Below, one piece after another: positions 24,003 through 31,296 of a DNA stretch of 39,015 bases (its first letter is position 1; each line of letters begins with the position of its first letter). Under the pieces are notes generated by a model. It saw only the letters and a program-made list of their open reading frames with translations, had not been told where the DNA came from and made no database searches. Both the position numbers and the translations under genes were made by a program. This stretch comes from Haloterrigena salina JCM 13891 (lineage in GTDB: Archaea > Halobacteriota > Halobacteria > Halobacteriales > Natrialbaceae): assembly GCF_000337495.1 (NCBI RefSeq), contig NZ_AOIS01000051.1, positions 1 to 39,015 on the forward strand, written 5' to 3'.

Positions 24003-24325
24003 TCGTCTCGGGGCGCCAACACGAGTAGCGCCGTCGCGTCGGTTCGGGCCTCGGGTGCGATCTCCTGTCGCCCGTCGAACCTGAGTATCTCTCCCGCCTC
24101 GAGCACGTACTCCTCGTCGCCGAGTCCCATCTCGAGGGTCCCCTCGAGGACGTGACAGACGATCGTGCGTTCGGAATGTCGATGCGCCGGCACGCTCTCG
24201 CCGGCGGCGAGTTCGAGTCGCACCGTCCGCGGCTCGCCGTCGAACACGTGCGCGTGGGGCGTCGCCACGAGGTCGTCGAGGCGTCGGCGTTCCGTCCGCG
24301 TCGTCAGTTGATCGGTGTCGGTCAT
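23999..24325 (-). CDS. Small cupin-domain protein
   Basis: 108 residues, a single cupin barrel. First motif: GESVPAHRHSERTIVCHVLEG, with His pair and Glu as metal ligands. Second motif: LEAGEILRFDGRQEIAP, which has no obvious His, so metal binding may be partial. The ending is ALLVLAPRDD. Similar proteins near HTH-10 and DUF2249 genes may sense small molecules; enzymatic activity is uncertain. It carries the CGAACAGGTTCG site 41 nt before its start and so probably belongs to the same regulon. Confidence 0.82.
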   Translation of the reverse strand: MTDTDQLTTRTERRRLDDLVATPHAHVFDGEPRTVRLELAAGESVPAHRHSERTIVCHVLEGTLEMGLGDEEYVLEAGEILRFDGRQEIAPEARTDATALLVLAPRDD

Positions 24326-24365
24326 ACGGTCACCGTGTCGGGACGGACCTCCGTGAGACCTGCCG

Positions 24366-24377
24366 CGAACAGGTTCG
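24366..24377 (-). promoter_or_regulatory. CGAAC-N2-GTTCG operator, cupin gene
   Basis: CGAACAGGTTCG with its near end 41 nt from the start at 24325. On this strand GGTATATGG (about 24383-24391) is the best TATA box and lies upstream of the operator, so here binding might repress rather than activate. Confidence 0.65.
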
Positions 24378-24418
24378 GCGATCCATATACCGGTCGATGT
24401 CTCGACTCCGAACTGCGA

Positions 24419-24436
24419 CGAACTCGATCGCGTTCG
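24419..24436. promoter_or_regulatory. 18-bp near-perfect palindrome
   Basis: CGAACTCGATCGCGTTCG: the same CGAAC/GTTCG arms as the nearby operators but with an 8-bp spacer centred on CGATCG. Only one base pair departs from symmetry. Confidence 0.5.
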
Positions 24437-24475
24437 AAAAACTCCTGCGGAGTTTTCGGGGGAGTTTCACCCCCG
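24437..24475. repeat. Two adjacent hairpins in the cupin/ferredoxin intergenic region
   Basis: AAAACTCC-TGC-GGAGTTTT (24438-24456), followed at once by CGGGGG-AGTTTCA-CCCCCG (24457-24475). Neither encodes protein. They lie upstream of the ferredoxin operon and follow the palindrome at 24419-24436 with one base between. Confidence 0.55.
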
Positions 24476-24557
24476 TCATATCAGCCGTCTATACTACCTC
24501 GCGATTCGGAATGCAGGCCAGCACAAGTGAAAGCTATTAAGACGCGTATTATACTCA

Positions 24558-24569
24558 CGAACATATTCG
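24558..24569 (+). promoter_or_regulatory. Possible operator of the ferredoxin-NrfD operon
   Basis: CGAACATATTCG, one mismatch from CGAAC-N2-GTTCG. CTCTATACTT at about 24597-24606 is a good TATA box 28 nt downstream. This gives the same operator-TATA order as DUF2249-3 and suggests transcription from about 24630. Confidence 0.5.
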
Positions 24570-24647
24570 CGTCGATTCTCACGCGATGGAAATCGGCTCT
24601 ATACTTCAACGTCGTCTAGTTGTGAGTCCGGGGTAGAGGATCCATAT

Positions 24648-24728
24648 ATGACCATATTGACGTGCGTGTCGGCGTGTAATCGCTTTGCATCGTACGGATT
24701 CTCGTCCAGAGGTGTTCTCACGGCATGA
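24648..24728 (+). CDS. Possible 26-residue leader peptide
   Basis: ATG at 24648, TGA at 24726-24728, overlapping the ferredoxin-subunit ATG in the sequence ATGA. The peptide reads MTILTCVSACNRFASYG then FSSRGVLTA. It begins about 18 nt after the predicted transcription start. The 4-nt overlap is the usual form of translational coupling. It may instead be a chance frame in an AT-richer leader. Confidence 0.3.
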   Translation: MTILTCVSACNRFASYGFSSRGVLTA

Positions 24729-26407
24729 GCACGGACGACGAATCATTCCACCCGCTCGGTCAGGAGTGGGAGGGCGAGCTCGAGAATATGCTCGACGATA
24801 CCGAGTACGATACGGATCTCGGTATGCAGATGGCCCAGGACGCGATGCGGGTCACGAAGGGCGAGCTCTCCGAAGCCGAGTTCCACGAGATGTATCACGA
24901 CGACGTGATGGAGGAATTCGGCGAGGACCAGCGTCCTACCCAGGAAGCCTTCGAAGCGGCTCAGGAGGAAGCCAAGGGAACCGTCTCCCGCATGCTCTCC
25001 GCGTTCGACGGCGACGGCGAGGAGAGTCGCCGGGACGTCATGAAAAAGATGGGCGTCGGTGCGGCCACCGTCGGCATGGGTGCGTTCGGGAGCACCATCG
25101 ACGGGAAACCCTCGCTCGCCGGGGAGGGGGAGGGCCATGGTGGCAGCCACTCCCAGGCCGAGCAGAACGAGGATCTGCAGTGGGGAATGACCATCGACCT
25201 CGAGCGCTGCGACGGCTGTCTCTCCTGTATGGAGGCCTGTGCCTCCGAGAACGACCTCGACCAGGGCGTCAACTGGATGTACGTCATGGCCTTCGAGGAC
25301 GAACTCACGTCCGGCGGCTCTCCGGCACCCGACAACATCGTCGGCGGAACGAGCGACCACAATATGCTCGTGCGGCCGTGTCAGCACTGTACGGACGCCC
25401 CCTGTGAGAAGGTGTGTCCGACCACGGCCCGTCACACCCGCGACAAGGACGGGCTGGTGCTGACCGACTACGACGTCTGTATCGGTTGCCGGTACTGCCA
25501 GGTCGCCTGCCCGTACGGCGTCAACTACTTCCAGTGGGACGAACCCGACGTGGCCCACGAGGATATCAACGGCCACGACGGCGCGGAAGTCGACGATCCC
25601 GAAGAGATCACTCACGCCGAGTACGAGAACGGCACCGAACGATGGGTCGACAGCCGCTCGCCCCGGGGCACGATGAGCAAGTGTACGATGTGCCCGTCGA
25701 TGCAGGACGGCCGACAGGGCGAAGAACGAGTCGGGACGACCGCCTGTGAACGCGCCTGTCCACCGGACGCGATCCAGTTCGGGAACGTCAAAGACGAGCG
25801 CAGCGACGCCTCGCAGCACGGCGAACACCCGAGCAAGAGCCGCGCGATCATCGAGATCAGCGGCGACGTGCCGGATCCCGAGACGATCGACGCACAGCTC
25901 AGCGAGGGCGACGACTTAGAGGCCGTGCTCGGAAACGAGGAGCTCGACCTCAACGCCGAAGTGGTCAGCATCATGAAGGCGGTCCAGATCGTCAGCGAGG
26001 AGGAGGGGCTCGAGCCCGGCGACGAGGAGAACAACACGATCCTCGAGGGCCAGGTAACGATCGTCGAGTCCGTCACCGCGCTCGAAGAGTACGTCGACCT
26101 CGAGAGCGAGGCGGCGCTGACGGAACTCCAACTGGGCGACGGCGAAGCGTCCGACGCCAACGCTCGACTCCGAGAGTTCGCCGGCAACCCGAGTTCGAAG
26201 TTCAAGCTGCTCGAGGACATCGGGACGCACCCGAACATCACGTACATCGGTCAGGAACCCGGTCCGGAAGCCGAGCAGGTCGAAGGGCCATCGGAGTACA
26301 GCGACATCTCCTACGAGCGCTCGGACGGCTCCGAAGTCGATCTGGTCGACAAGCGCCAGGAGATCCTTGACGAGGGGACCGTCGGTGACGTCGGGTGGTC
26401 GCTGTGA
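24725..26407 (+). CDS. Ferredoxin-type electron-transfer subunit (DmsB/PsrB/NrfC-like), four [4Fe-4S]
   Basis: 560 residues. Cys pattern for four [4Fe-4S] clusters, all 16 Cys present: CDGCLSCMEAC (from 162), CQHCTDAPCEKVC, CIGCRYCQVAC, and CTMC paired with CERAC. This is the layout of DmsB, PsrB and NrfC, which pass electrons between a membrane NrfD-type quinone subunit and a catalytic partner. Before it, about 100 acidic residues precede a Tat-like motif, SRRDVMKKMGVGAATVGMG (101-119), an unusually internal place. After it, an acidic ~200-residue tail is unlike PsrB. It overlaps the NrfD gene by 4 nt. No molybdopterin subunit is in the window. Confidence 0.85.
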   Translation: MSTDDESFHPLGQEWEGELENMLDDTEYDTDLGMQMAQDAMRVTKGELSEAEFHEMYHDDVMEEFGEDQRPTQEAFEAAQEEAKGTVSRMLSAFDGDGEESRRDVMKKMGVGAATVGMGAFGSTIDGKPSLAGEGEGHGGSHSQAEQNEDLQWGMTIDLERCDGCLSCMEACASENDLDQGVNWMYVMAFEDELTSGGSPAPDNIVGGTSDHNMLVRPCQHCTDAPCEKVCPTTARHTRDKDGLVLTDYDVCIGCRYCQVACPYGVNYFQWDEPDVAHEDINGHDGAEVDDPEEITHAEYENGTERWVDSRSPRGTMSKCTMCPSMQDGRQGEERVGTTACERACPPDAIQFGNVKDERSDASQHGEHPSKSRAIIEISGDVPDPETIDAQLSEGDDLEAVLGNEELDLNAEVVSIMKAVQIVSEEEGLEPGDEENNTILEGQVTIVESVTALEEYVDLESEAALTELQLGDGEASDANARLREFAGNPSSKFKLLEDIGTHPNITYIGQEPGPEAEQVEGPSEYSDISYERSDGSEVDLVDKRQEILDEGTVGDVGWSL

Positions 26408-27765
26408 GCACGAAACTGCCCACTGAAGAGGACATCCTCCGACCGATCAACACCCTCACGAAGAAGTACTTCATCCTGTACGGAATCGCCGCGCTGGCGC
26501 TGCTGGCGTTCCTCGTGGGCTGGGCGTACCAGCTCCAGAAGGGGCTGATCGTCACCGGCCTCGGCGACTGGGGTTCGGGCGGCGGTTCGACCTGGGGCCT
26601 GTATATCGGCGCGTTCATCTGGTGGGTCGGTGTGGCACACGGCGGGATCATCCTCTCGGCCGCCGTTCGCCTGCTCGGCATGGATCGATACATGCCGATC
26701 GCCCGGCTCGCGGAGATGACCACGATCGGCGGTCTCTCGGCCGCCGGGTTCTACATCCTGGTCCACATGGGTCGTCCGGACCGGATGGTCACGAGCGTCC
26801 TGGGTCACTACCACATCACGGTCAACAACTCGCCGCTGGTGTGGGACGTGACCGTCATCACGGCGTACTTCGTGCTGTCCGCGACCTACCTCGGCCTGAC
26901 GCTTCGCTACGACGTCAGCCGACTGCGTGACGACCTCCCCGACATGTTCGAGCCGGTCTACAAGCTGATGACGATCGGCTACACCGAGAAGGAGGACGAG
27001 GTCATCGACCGGATGGTCTGGTGGCTCGCAGCGGCGGTCATCATCATGGCGCCGCTCTTGCTTCACGGCGGCGTCATTCCGTGGCTGTTCGCGCTGCTCC
27101 CGGCGATGCCCGCCTGGTCCGGCGGCATTCAGGGACCGATGTTCCTCAGCATCGCGCTGATGTCGGCGATCAGCGGCGTGATGATCATCTCGTACGCGTT
27201 CCGCCGCGCCTACGACTGGGAGCACATCATCACCGACGACATCTTCCGCGGACTGCTCCTGTGGCTGGGCTTCTTCACCCTGCTGTTCCTGTGGTTCCAG
27301 CTCCAGTCCGTCCTCAACGGCGTCTTCATGGGGCCGCTCGCGAGCCAACACGCGGCCGAGGCGAAGATGGCGCACCCGGCCTATCAGGTCGCGATGACGC
27401 TGATGTTCGGTACGCTCGTGTTCATCTTCCTGCAGGGAATCCGCCCGGCGCTGTTCAGCAAGAAACGGGCGCTCCTCGCCAGCGGGATCATCCTGACGGG
27501 AACGCTGACCGAGAAGATCCTGTTCGTCGTCGAAGGATTCCTGCATCCGACGTTCGACATCTACGCGGCGACGCCCGGGACGTACTTCCCGAGCCTCATC
27601 GAGTGGCTGTCCCTCGCCGGGACGGCCGGTCTGGTCGCGCTGTTGTTCCTCAACCTCTCGAAGCTCGTTCCCGTGGTCGAACTCCACGCCGTCGAACACA
27701 TGCGTGGCGAGCACGGTCACGACGAGGACGATGAACACGCTACGGAACCGGAGGTGAAGGCCTAA
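26404..27765 (+). CDS. NrfD/PsrC-family quinone-interacting membrane subunit
   Basis: 453 residues, about ten hydrophobic helices; PsrC/NrfD proteins have 8-10 and exchange electrons with the quinone pool. Helix 2 region: WWVGVAHGGIILSAAVRLL, near the quinone pocket in relatives. The GTG at 26404 (GTGA overlap with the upstream stop) is preferred; a GTG at 26395 is possible. The C-terminal tail is His/Asp/Glu-rich (HMRGEHGHDEDDEHATE) and may bind metal. It ends with TAATG, sharing one base with the next gene. Partner quinone: probably the menaquinone made by the men genes in this window. Confidence 0.88.
   Translation: MSTKLPTEEDILRPINTLTKKYFILYGIAALALLAFLVGWAYQLQKGLIVTGLGDWGSGGGSTWGLYIGAFIWWVGVAHGGIILSAAVRLLGMDRYMPIARLAEMTTIGGLSAAGFYILVHMGRPDRMVTSVLGHYHITVNNSPLVWDVTVITAYFVLSATYLGLTLRYDVSRLRDDLPDMFEPVYKLMTIGYTEKEDEVIDRMVWWLAAAVIIMAPLLLHGGVIPWLFALLPAMPAWSGGIQGPMFLSIALMSAISGVMIISYAFRRAYDWEHIITDDIFRGLLLWLGFFTLLFLWFQLQSVLNGVFMGPLASQHAAEAKMAHPAYQVAMTLMFGTLVFIFLQGIRPALFSKKRALLASGIILTGTLTEKILFVVEGFLHPTFDIYAATPGTYFPSLIEWLSLAGTAGLVALLFLNLSKLVPVVELHAVEHMRGEHGHDEDDEHATEPEVKA
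27750..27757 (+). promoter_or_regulatory. Perfect ribosome binding site
   Basis: GGAGGTGA, the full complement of the haloarchaeal 16S 3' end, ends 7 nt before the ATG at 27765. It is the strongest Shine-Dalgarno sequence I found in the window and suggests high output of the small membrane subunit. Confidence 0.7.
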
Positions 27766-28067
27766 TGTCACTGCTGAGTCTCTCGCAGCAACTCCTCTAC
27801 CACGGCTACAACGGTACCGAAGGATGGACCGGGTTCGTCAACGAAGGGACCTGGGTCATCTTCGCGATCATCCTGGTCCCGGTCTACATCATGCTGGTCG
27901 CGTGGTTCACCGGCGAACCCCGTGACACGAAGAGCGGACTGCTTGGCGTCTCCTACCTCGTCGGGCTCACCTCGTCGATGTGGATCGGCATGTTCGTGCT
28001 GACCGTGATCATCGGGCTGGTCTTCTACGGCGGCGCGCCGGAACCGATCGGCGCCCCCGGTCCGTAA
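27765..28067 (+). CDS. Two-helix membrane protein A of the NrfD operon
   Basis: 100 residues with two helices (VIFAIILVPVYIMLVAWF and MWIGMFVLTVIIGLVFYGG) separated by a polar loop, EPRDTKSGLLGVSYLVG. The N-terminus has LLYHGYNGTEGWTGFVNEG. I recognise no named family. About three quarters of its residues are shared with protein B at 28213-28497. It overlaps the NrfD stop by one base and has a perfect ribosome binding site, so it is an operon member and probably an accessory subunit of the complex. Confidence 0.82.
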   Translation: MSLLSLSQQLLYHGYNGTEGWTGFVNEGTWVIFAIILVPVYIMLVAWFTGEPRDTKSGLLGVSYLVGLTSSMWIGMFVLTVIIGLVFYGGAPEPIGAPGP

Positions 28068-28099
28068 CGGTCGCTCGACGCTCCGTTTCCGCGATTCGC

Positions 28100-28105
28100 T
28101 TTTTT
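28100..28105 (+). terminator. T-run after membrane protein A
   Basis: TTTTTT 32 nt after the stop at 28067. Archaeal termination commonly uses T-runs. Read-through to protein B may be partial. Confidence 0.4.
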
Positions 28106-28212
28106 GGTCCGGCCGTCATCGACGAACGAGAGCGACGGCCGCGTCGCTTGCTCCATGACAACCACGCACAAGCAAGGGAAACCACGACCCTGCCGAACGG
28201 AAAACCTATCCT

Positions 28213-28497
28213 ATGACGTTCGTCGACGCGCTGGCGACGGTCCTCTATCACGGCTACGAGGGGACGCAGGGCTGGACCGGCTTCGCTAACGAGGGGACCT
28301 GGATCATCTTCGCGGTCATTCTGGTCCCGATCTACGTGATGCTCGTCGCGTGGTTCGTCGGCACCCCGCGCGACACCAGGACGGGGCTGCTCGGGGTCTC
28401 CTACCTCGTCGGTATCACCACGTCGATGTGGATTTCGATGCTCGTGTTGACGGTGATTCTCGGGGTCGTCTTCTTCGGCGAACTGCCGGGGCAGTAA
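28213..28497 (+). CDS. Two-helix membrane protein B, paralogue of A
   Basis: 94 residues, collinear with protein A: VLYHGYEGTQGWTGFANEG, WIIFAVILVPIYVMLVAWF, TPRDTRTGLLGVSYLVG, and a second helix ending VVFFGELPGQ. Most differences are conservative (I/V, S/T), so this is a tandem duplication held under selection rather than a decaying copy. It stands 145 bp after A, past a T-run; its own promoter is not clear to me. A and B could form a heterodimer or be used under different conditions. Confidence 0.8.
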   Translation: MTFVDALATVLYHGYEGTQGWTGFANEGTWIIFAVILVPIYVMLVAWFVGTPRDTRTGLLGVSYLVGITTSMWISMLVLTVILGVVFFGELPGQ

Positions 28498-28505
28498 GCG
28501 GCCGG

Positions 28506-28526
28506 CGACACCGTTCGACGGTGTCG
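28506..28526 (+). terminator. Strong hairpin after membrane protein B
   Basis: CGACACCGT-TCG-ACGGTGTCG, a perfect 9-bp stem with 3-nt loop starting 9 nt after the stop. No T-run follows, so it is more likely a 3'-end stabiliser or processing signal than an intrinsic terminator. Confidence 0.45.
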
Positions 28527-28630
28527 CAACTCCCCTCGACCGACGCGGGAATCGACGCCAGCGGCGGGGCTCGAGTTTCGAACCATCACACGTATCCCGT
28601 TCCGATGCCTTACGTGCAGTAACATCCGCT

Positions 28631-29722
28631 ATGAGCATCACAGAGCACGAACTCAAGATCAAACTCGAGGACATCGAGGATCCGGATCTCGGCGACGATA
28701 TCGTCTCGCTCGGCCTGGTCAACGACGTCCGTATCGAGGACGAAACGGCGCGGATCGACCTCGCGCTGAACGCGCCCTACGCGCCCGCCGAGATGGAGCT
28801 GGGCAACCGGATCCGCGAGGTCTGTGACGAGGCCGGCCTCGAGGCCGATCTGCGAGCCCACGTCGGCGAGGAACACGGCTTCGACGACGAGGTCCTCCCG
28901 CGAGTTCGCAACGTCATCGCCGTCGCCTCCGGGAAAGGCGGGGTCGGCAAGACGACGGTCGCCGCCAACATCGCGGCCGGCCTCGAGAAGCGCGGCGCGA
29001 TGGTCGGTCTGCTCGACGCCGACATCCACGGGCCGAACATCCCGCGGATCCTCCCACCCGAGAGCGAGCCCGGCGTCACGCCCAACGAGGACATCGTCCC
29101 GCCCCGTTCGGACGGCGTCCGCGTCATCAGCATGGGCATGCTGACCGAAGACGAGGACGACCCCGCGATCCTCCGCGGCCCGATGGTCAACAAGTTCATG
29201 CTGAAGTTCCTCGAGGGCGTCGAGTGGGGTCGCCTCGACTACCTCGTCGTCGACCTGCCGCCGGGGACGGGCGACGCGACGCTGAACCTGCTCCAGTCGA
29301 TGCCCGTCACCGGTGCGGTCGTCGTCACGACGCCCCAAGAGATGTCGCTGGACGACACCCGAAAGGGGATCCAGATGTTCCAGAAGCACGACACGCCCGT
29401 GCTGGGCGTCGTCGAGAACATGAGCTCGTTCATCTGTCCGTCCTGTGGCGACCAGCACGGCCTGTTCGGCACCGAGGGGGCACAGACGATCGTCGACAAG
29501 TACGACACGCCGCTGCTCGGTCAGATCCCGATCCACCCCGACTTCGGCGCCGAGGGCAGCGAGGGCGCGCTCGTTAAGGACGAGACGAGCGAGGTACAGC
29601 AGACCCTCGCGGACCTCGTCGCGGACGTCTCCGACCGCGTCGGGATGACCAACCGACAGCGGGTCGCCGACAACACCGAGGGCGGTCCGGACAACCAGCT
29701 CCCGACCGAGACCGAAGACTAA
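28631..29722 (+). CDS. Mrp/NBP35-type Fe-S carrier ATPase
   Basis: 363 residues. The N-terminal ~90 residues are a MIP18/DUF59 domain (LEDIEDPDLGDDIVSLGLV). Then the deviant Walker A SGKGGVGKTTVAANIA (about 102), DADIHGPNIPRIL and DYLVVDLPPGTGD (Walker B-like). The C-terminal part has NMSSFICPSCGDQHGLFG with the CxxC that bridges a [4Fe-4S] cluster between two monomers, then GQIPIHPDFG. The family builds or carries Fe-S clusters to apoproteins. The 16-Cys ferredoxin subunit upstream is a plausible client, but the gene is a general haloarchaeal one with its own promoter region. Confidence 0.93.
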   Translation: MSITEHELKIKLEDIEDPDLGDDIVSLGLVNDVRIEDETARIDLALNAPYAPAEMELGNRIREVCDEAGLEADLRAHVGEEHGFDDEVLPRVRNVIAVASGKGGVGKTTVAANIAAGLEKRGAMVGLLDADIHGPNIPRILPPESEPGVTPNEDIVPPRSDGVRVISMGMLTEDEDDPAILRGPMVNKFMLKFLEGVEWGRLDYLVVDLPPGTGDATLNLLQSMPVTGAVVVTTPQEMSLDDTRKGIQMFQKHDTPVLGVVENMSSFICPSCGDQHGLFGTEGAQTIVDKYDTPLLGQIPIHPDFGAEGSEGALVKDETSEVQQTLADLVADVSDRVGMTNRQRVADNTEGGPDNQLPTETED

Positions 29723-29780
29723 CGGCTCGAGGACCGTTCGATCGACAACGCCGCTCGAGATGCGATACGTCCGCGCTTCG

Positions 29781-30035
29781 TCACGGCGCGGGCTCTTCTT
29801 CGACCTCCCACTCGAGGGTCACCGTGATCTCCTCTCGGGGCCCCCCGAGCATCGGCGAGCGCTCCTGGACTTCGATCCCGTACTCGACTTCGGGCGTCGG
29901 CGAGAGCGTCAGCATCTTATTCCCGACTCGCACTTCGGCGGGGCCCTCGTCGCGCAGTTCGCGAGCGAGCTCCTGAACGAGGTCCGCGGCCTCTTCCCGC
30001 GTCACGGTCTGTTCGGTGGCGGTTTTCTCAGCCAT
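29781..30035 (-). CDS. Amphi-Trp domain protein
   Basis: 84 residues: a charged helix (TREEAADLVQELARELRDEG), then strands with VEYGIEVQERSPMLGGPREE and ITVTLEWEVEEE. This matches the amphi-Trp domain, an amphipathic family common in haloarchaea. Function unknown. It ends with Pro/Glu-rich residues. Convergent with the Mrp gene (58 bp between stops). The 103-bp gap beyond its start shows no clear element. Confidence 0.85.
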   Translation of the reverse strand: MAEKTATEQTVTREEAADLVQELARELRDEGPAEVRVGNKMLTLSPTPEVEYGIEVQERSPMLGGPREEITVTLEWEVEEEPAP

Positions 30036-30138
30036 GGCTGAACGGCCACCGAGCGGATGTAAATAGATTGGCTGGGAATCGGCAGGCAGGGCCGGCCTCG
30101 AGGGCGTTCGCCCGGCGAGCTATCAGCCCTCGTGAGCG

Positions 30139-31296
30139 TCAGGAGTTCGCCGGCGGTTCGGGCGCCTCGACGCCCGGCGTCAGCGAGCGGACGTACTTCG
30201 TCACATGGTCGTCGATGCGACGCTTGTAGCCGGCCTGTCTGGCGAGGCGGTCGAGTTCGCGGGCGACGAGGCTTCCGTACTGGACGGCCTTCTTCTCCCT
30301 CGAGACGACCTCTTCGGGGAGGAAGTCGGCCGCGACGCGCCGAAGCGCGCGCTTCCGCTCGTCCTCGTCGGCCAGCAACGGATCGGGCAGTCGGAGCGCC
30401 GCGTCGACGACGGTATCGTGTAAGAGCGGCGCGACCGGCTCGAGCCCGGTCGCCTCGATCGCGCGGACGTCCCGCGGAAGCTGGTCGGGCAGGGAGGCGA
30501 TCTGCTCGCGCACCGCGGCCCGCGTCGTCTCGGCGTCGACCCGGTGATCGAGGCGGACGACCTTCTCGTAGCCGCCGAACAGTTCGTCGGCGCCCTGGCC
30601 GACCGCCAGCGCGTCGAAGCCGTCGGCCGCGACGCGCTCGCCGACCAGGTACAGCGGCAGCGCGATCTGGACGTCCATCGCGTTCGTGCGCCCGGTCGCT
30701 GCCGCGACGCGGGGGACGGCCCGCTCTAAATCGGCCGGCTCGAGGTCGACGACTGTCAGTTCCTGCCCCATCGCGTCGGCGGCAGTCCGGGCGGCCTCGA
30801 GGTCGTGGCTGTCGGGGAAGCCGACGACGTACAGCGGCGCGTCCAGCAGTTCGGCGACCAGCGCCGAGTCGACGCCGCCGGAGAAGGCGACGGCGATCTC
30901 CCGATCGGGGGCGAGCGCGTCGACTGCGGCGGTCTCGATCGCGTCGGTGAGGGTCTCGAGTGCCGCCTCGGGATCGCTTTCAGGGGTCGGGTCGGGCAGG
31001 GTCCAGCGGCGCTCGGGCGCGGCGTCGGGAGCCGTGAGATCGAGCGTCGTTCCTGCCGGCAGGAGCTCCGGCGACTCGAGCGCGCCGGGTTCGAAGGCCC
31101 ACTCGCGGCTCTCGTTGCCGGTTTCGGTTCGAGCGTCGGCCTCTCCGCCGGTCTCGACGTAGACCGGCATGCGGCCGAGGACGTCCCGGACGAGCGTCCC
31201 CTCGAACTCCCCGGCGAAGCCGCTCGTCCCGGGGAGGGGATCGCCGCTCTCGAGGGCCGCGCGGACGGTCTCGGGGGTGGCACCGCGCAGCGTCAT
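30139..31296 (-). CDS. Asparagine-synthase-like protein lacking the glutaminase Cys
   Basis: 385 residues. The C-terminal two thirds is an AsnB-type ATP pyrophosphatase: PP-loop AVAFSGGVDSALVAEL (about 150), GQGADELFGGYEKV, then REKKAVQYGS. The N-terminal ~110 residues look like the tail of a GATase-II domain (GEFEGTLVRDVLGRMPVYVE, LLPAGTTLDL), but the front, with its N-terminal catalytic Cys, is missing. So it cannot use glutamine as AsnB does; it may use ammonia or another amine, or act on an unknown substrate. Its ATG overlaps the stop of the PHP gene by 4 nt (ATGA), so the two are translationally coupled. Confidence 0.85.
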   Translation of the reverse strand: MTLRGATPETVRAALESGDPLPGTSGFAGEFEGTLVRDVLGRMPVYVETGGEADARTETGNESREWAFEPGALESPELLPAGTTLDLTAPDAAPERRWTLPDPTPESDPEAALETLTDAIETAAVDALAPDREIAVAFSGGVDSALVAELLDAPLYVVGFPDSHDLEAARTAADAMGQELTVVDLEPADLERAVPRVAAATGRTNAMDVQIALPLYLVGERVAADGFDALAVGQGADELFGGYEKVVRLDHRVDAETTRAAVREQIASLPDQLPRDVRAIEATGLEPVAPLLHDTVVDAALRLPDPLLADEDERKRALRRVAADFLPEEVVSREKKAVQYGSLVARELDRLARQAGYKRRIDDHVTKYVRSLTPGVEAPEPPANS

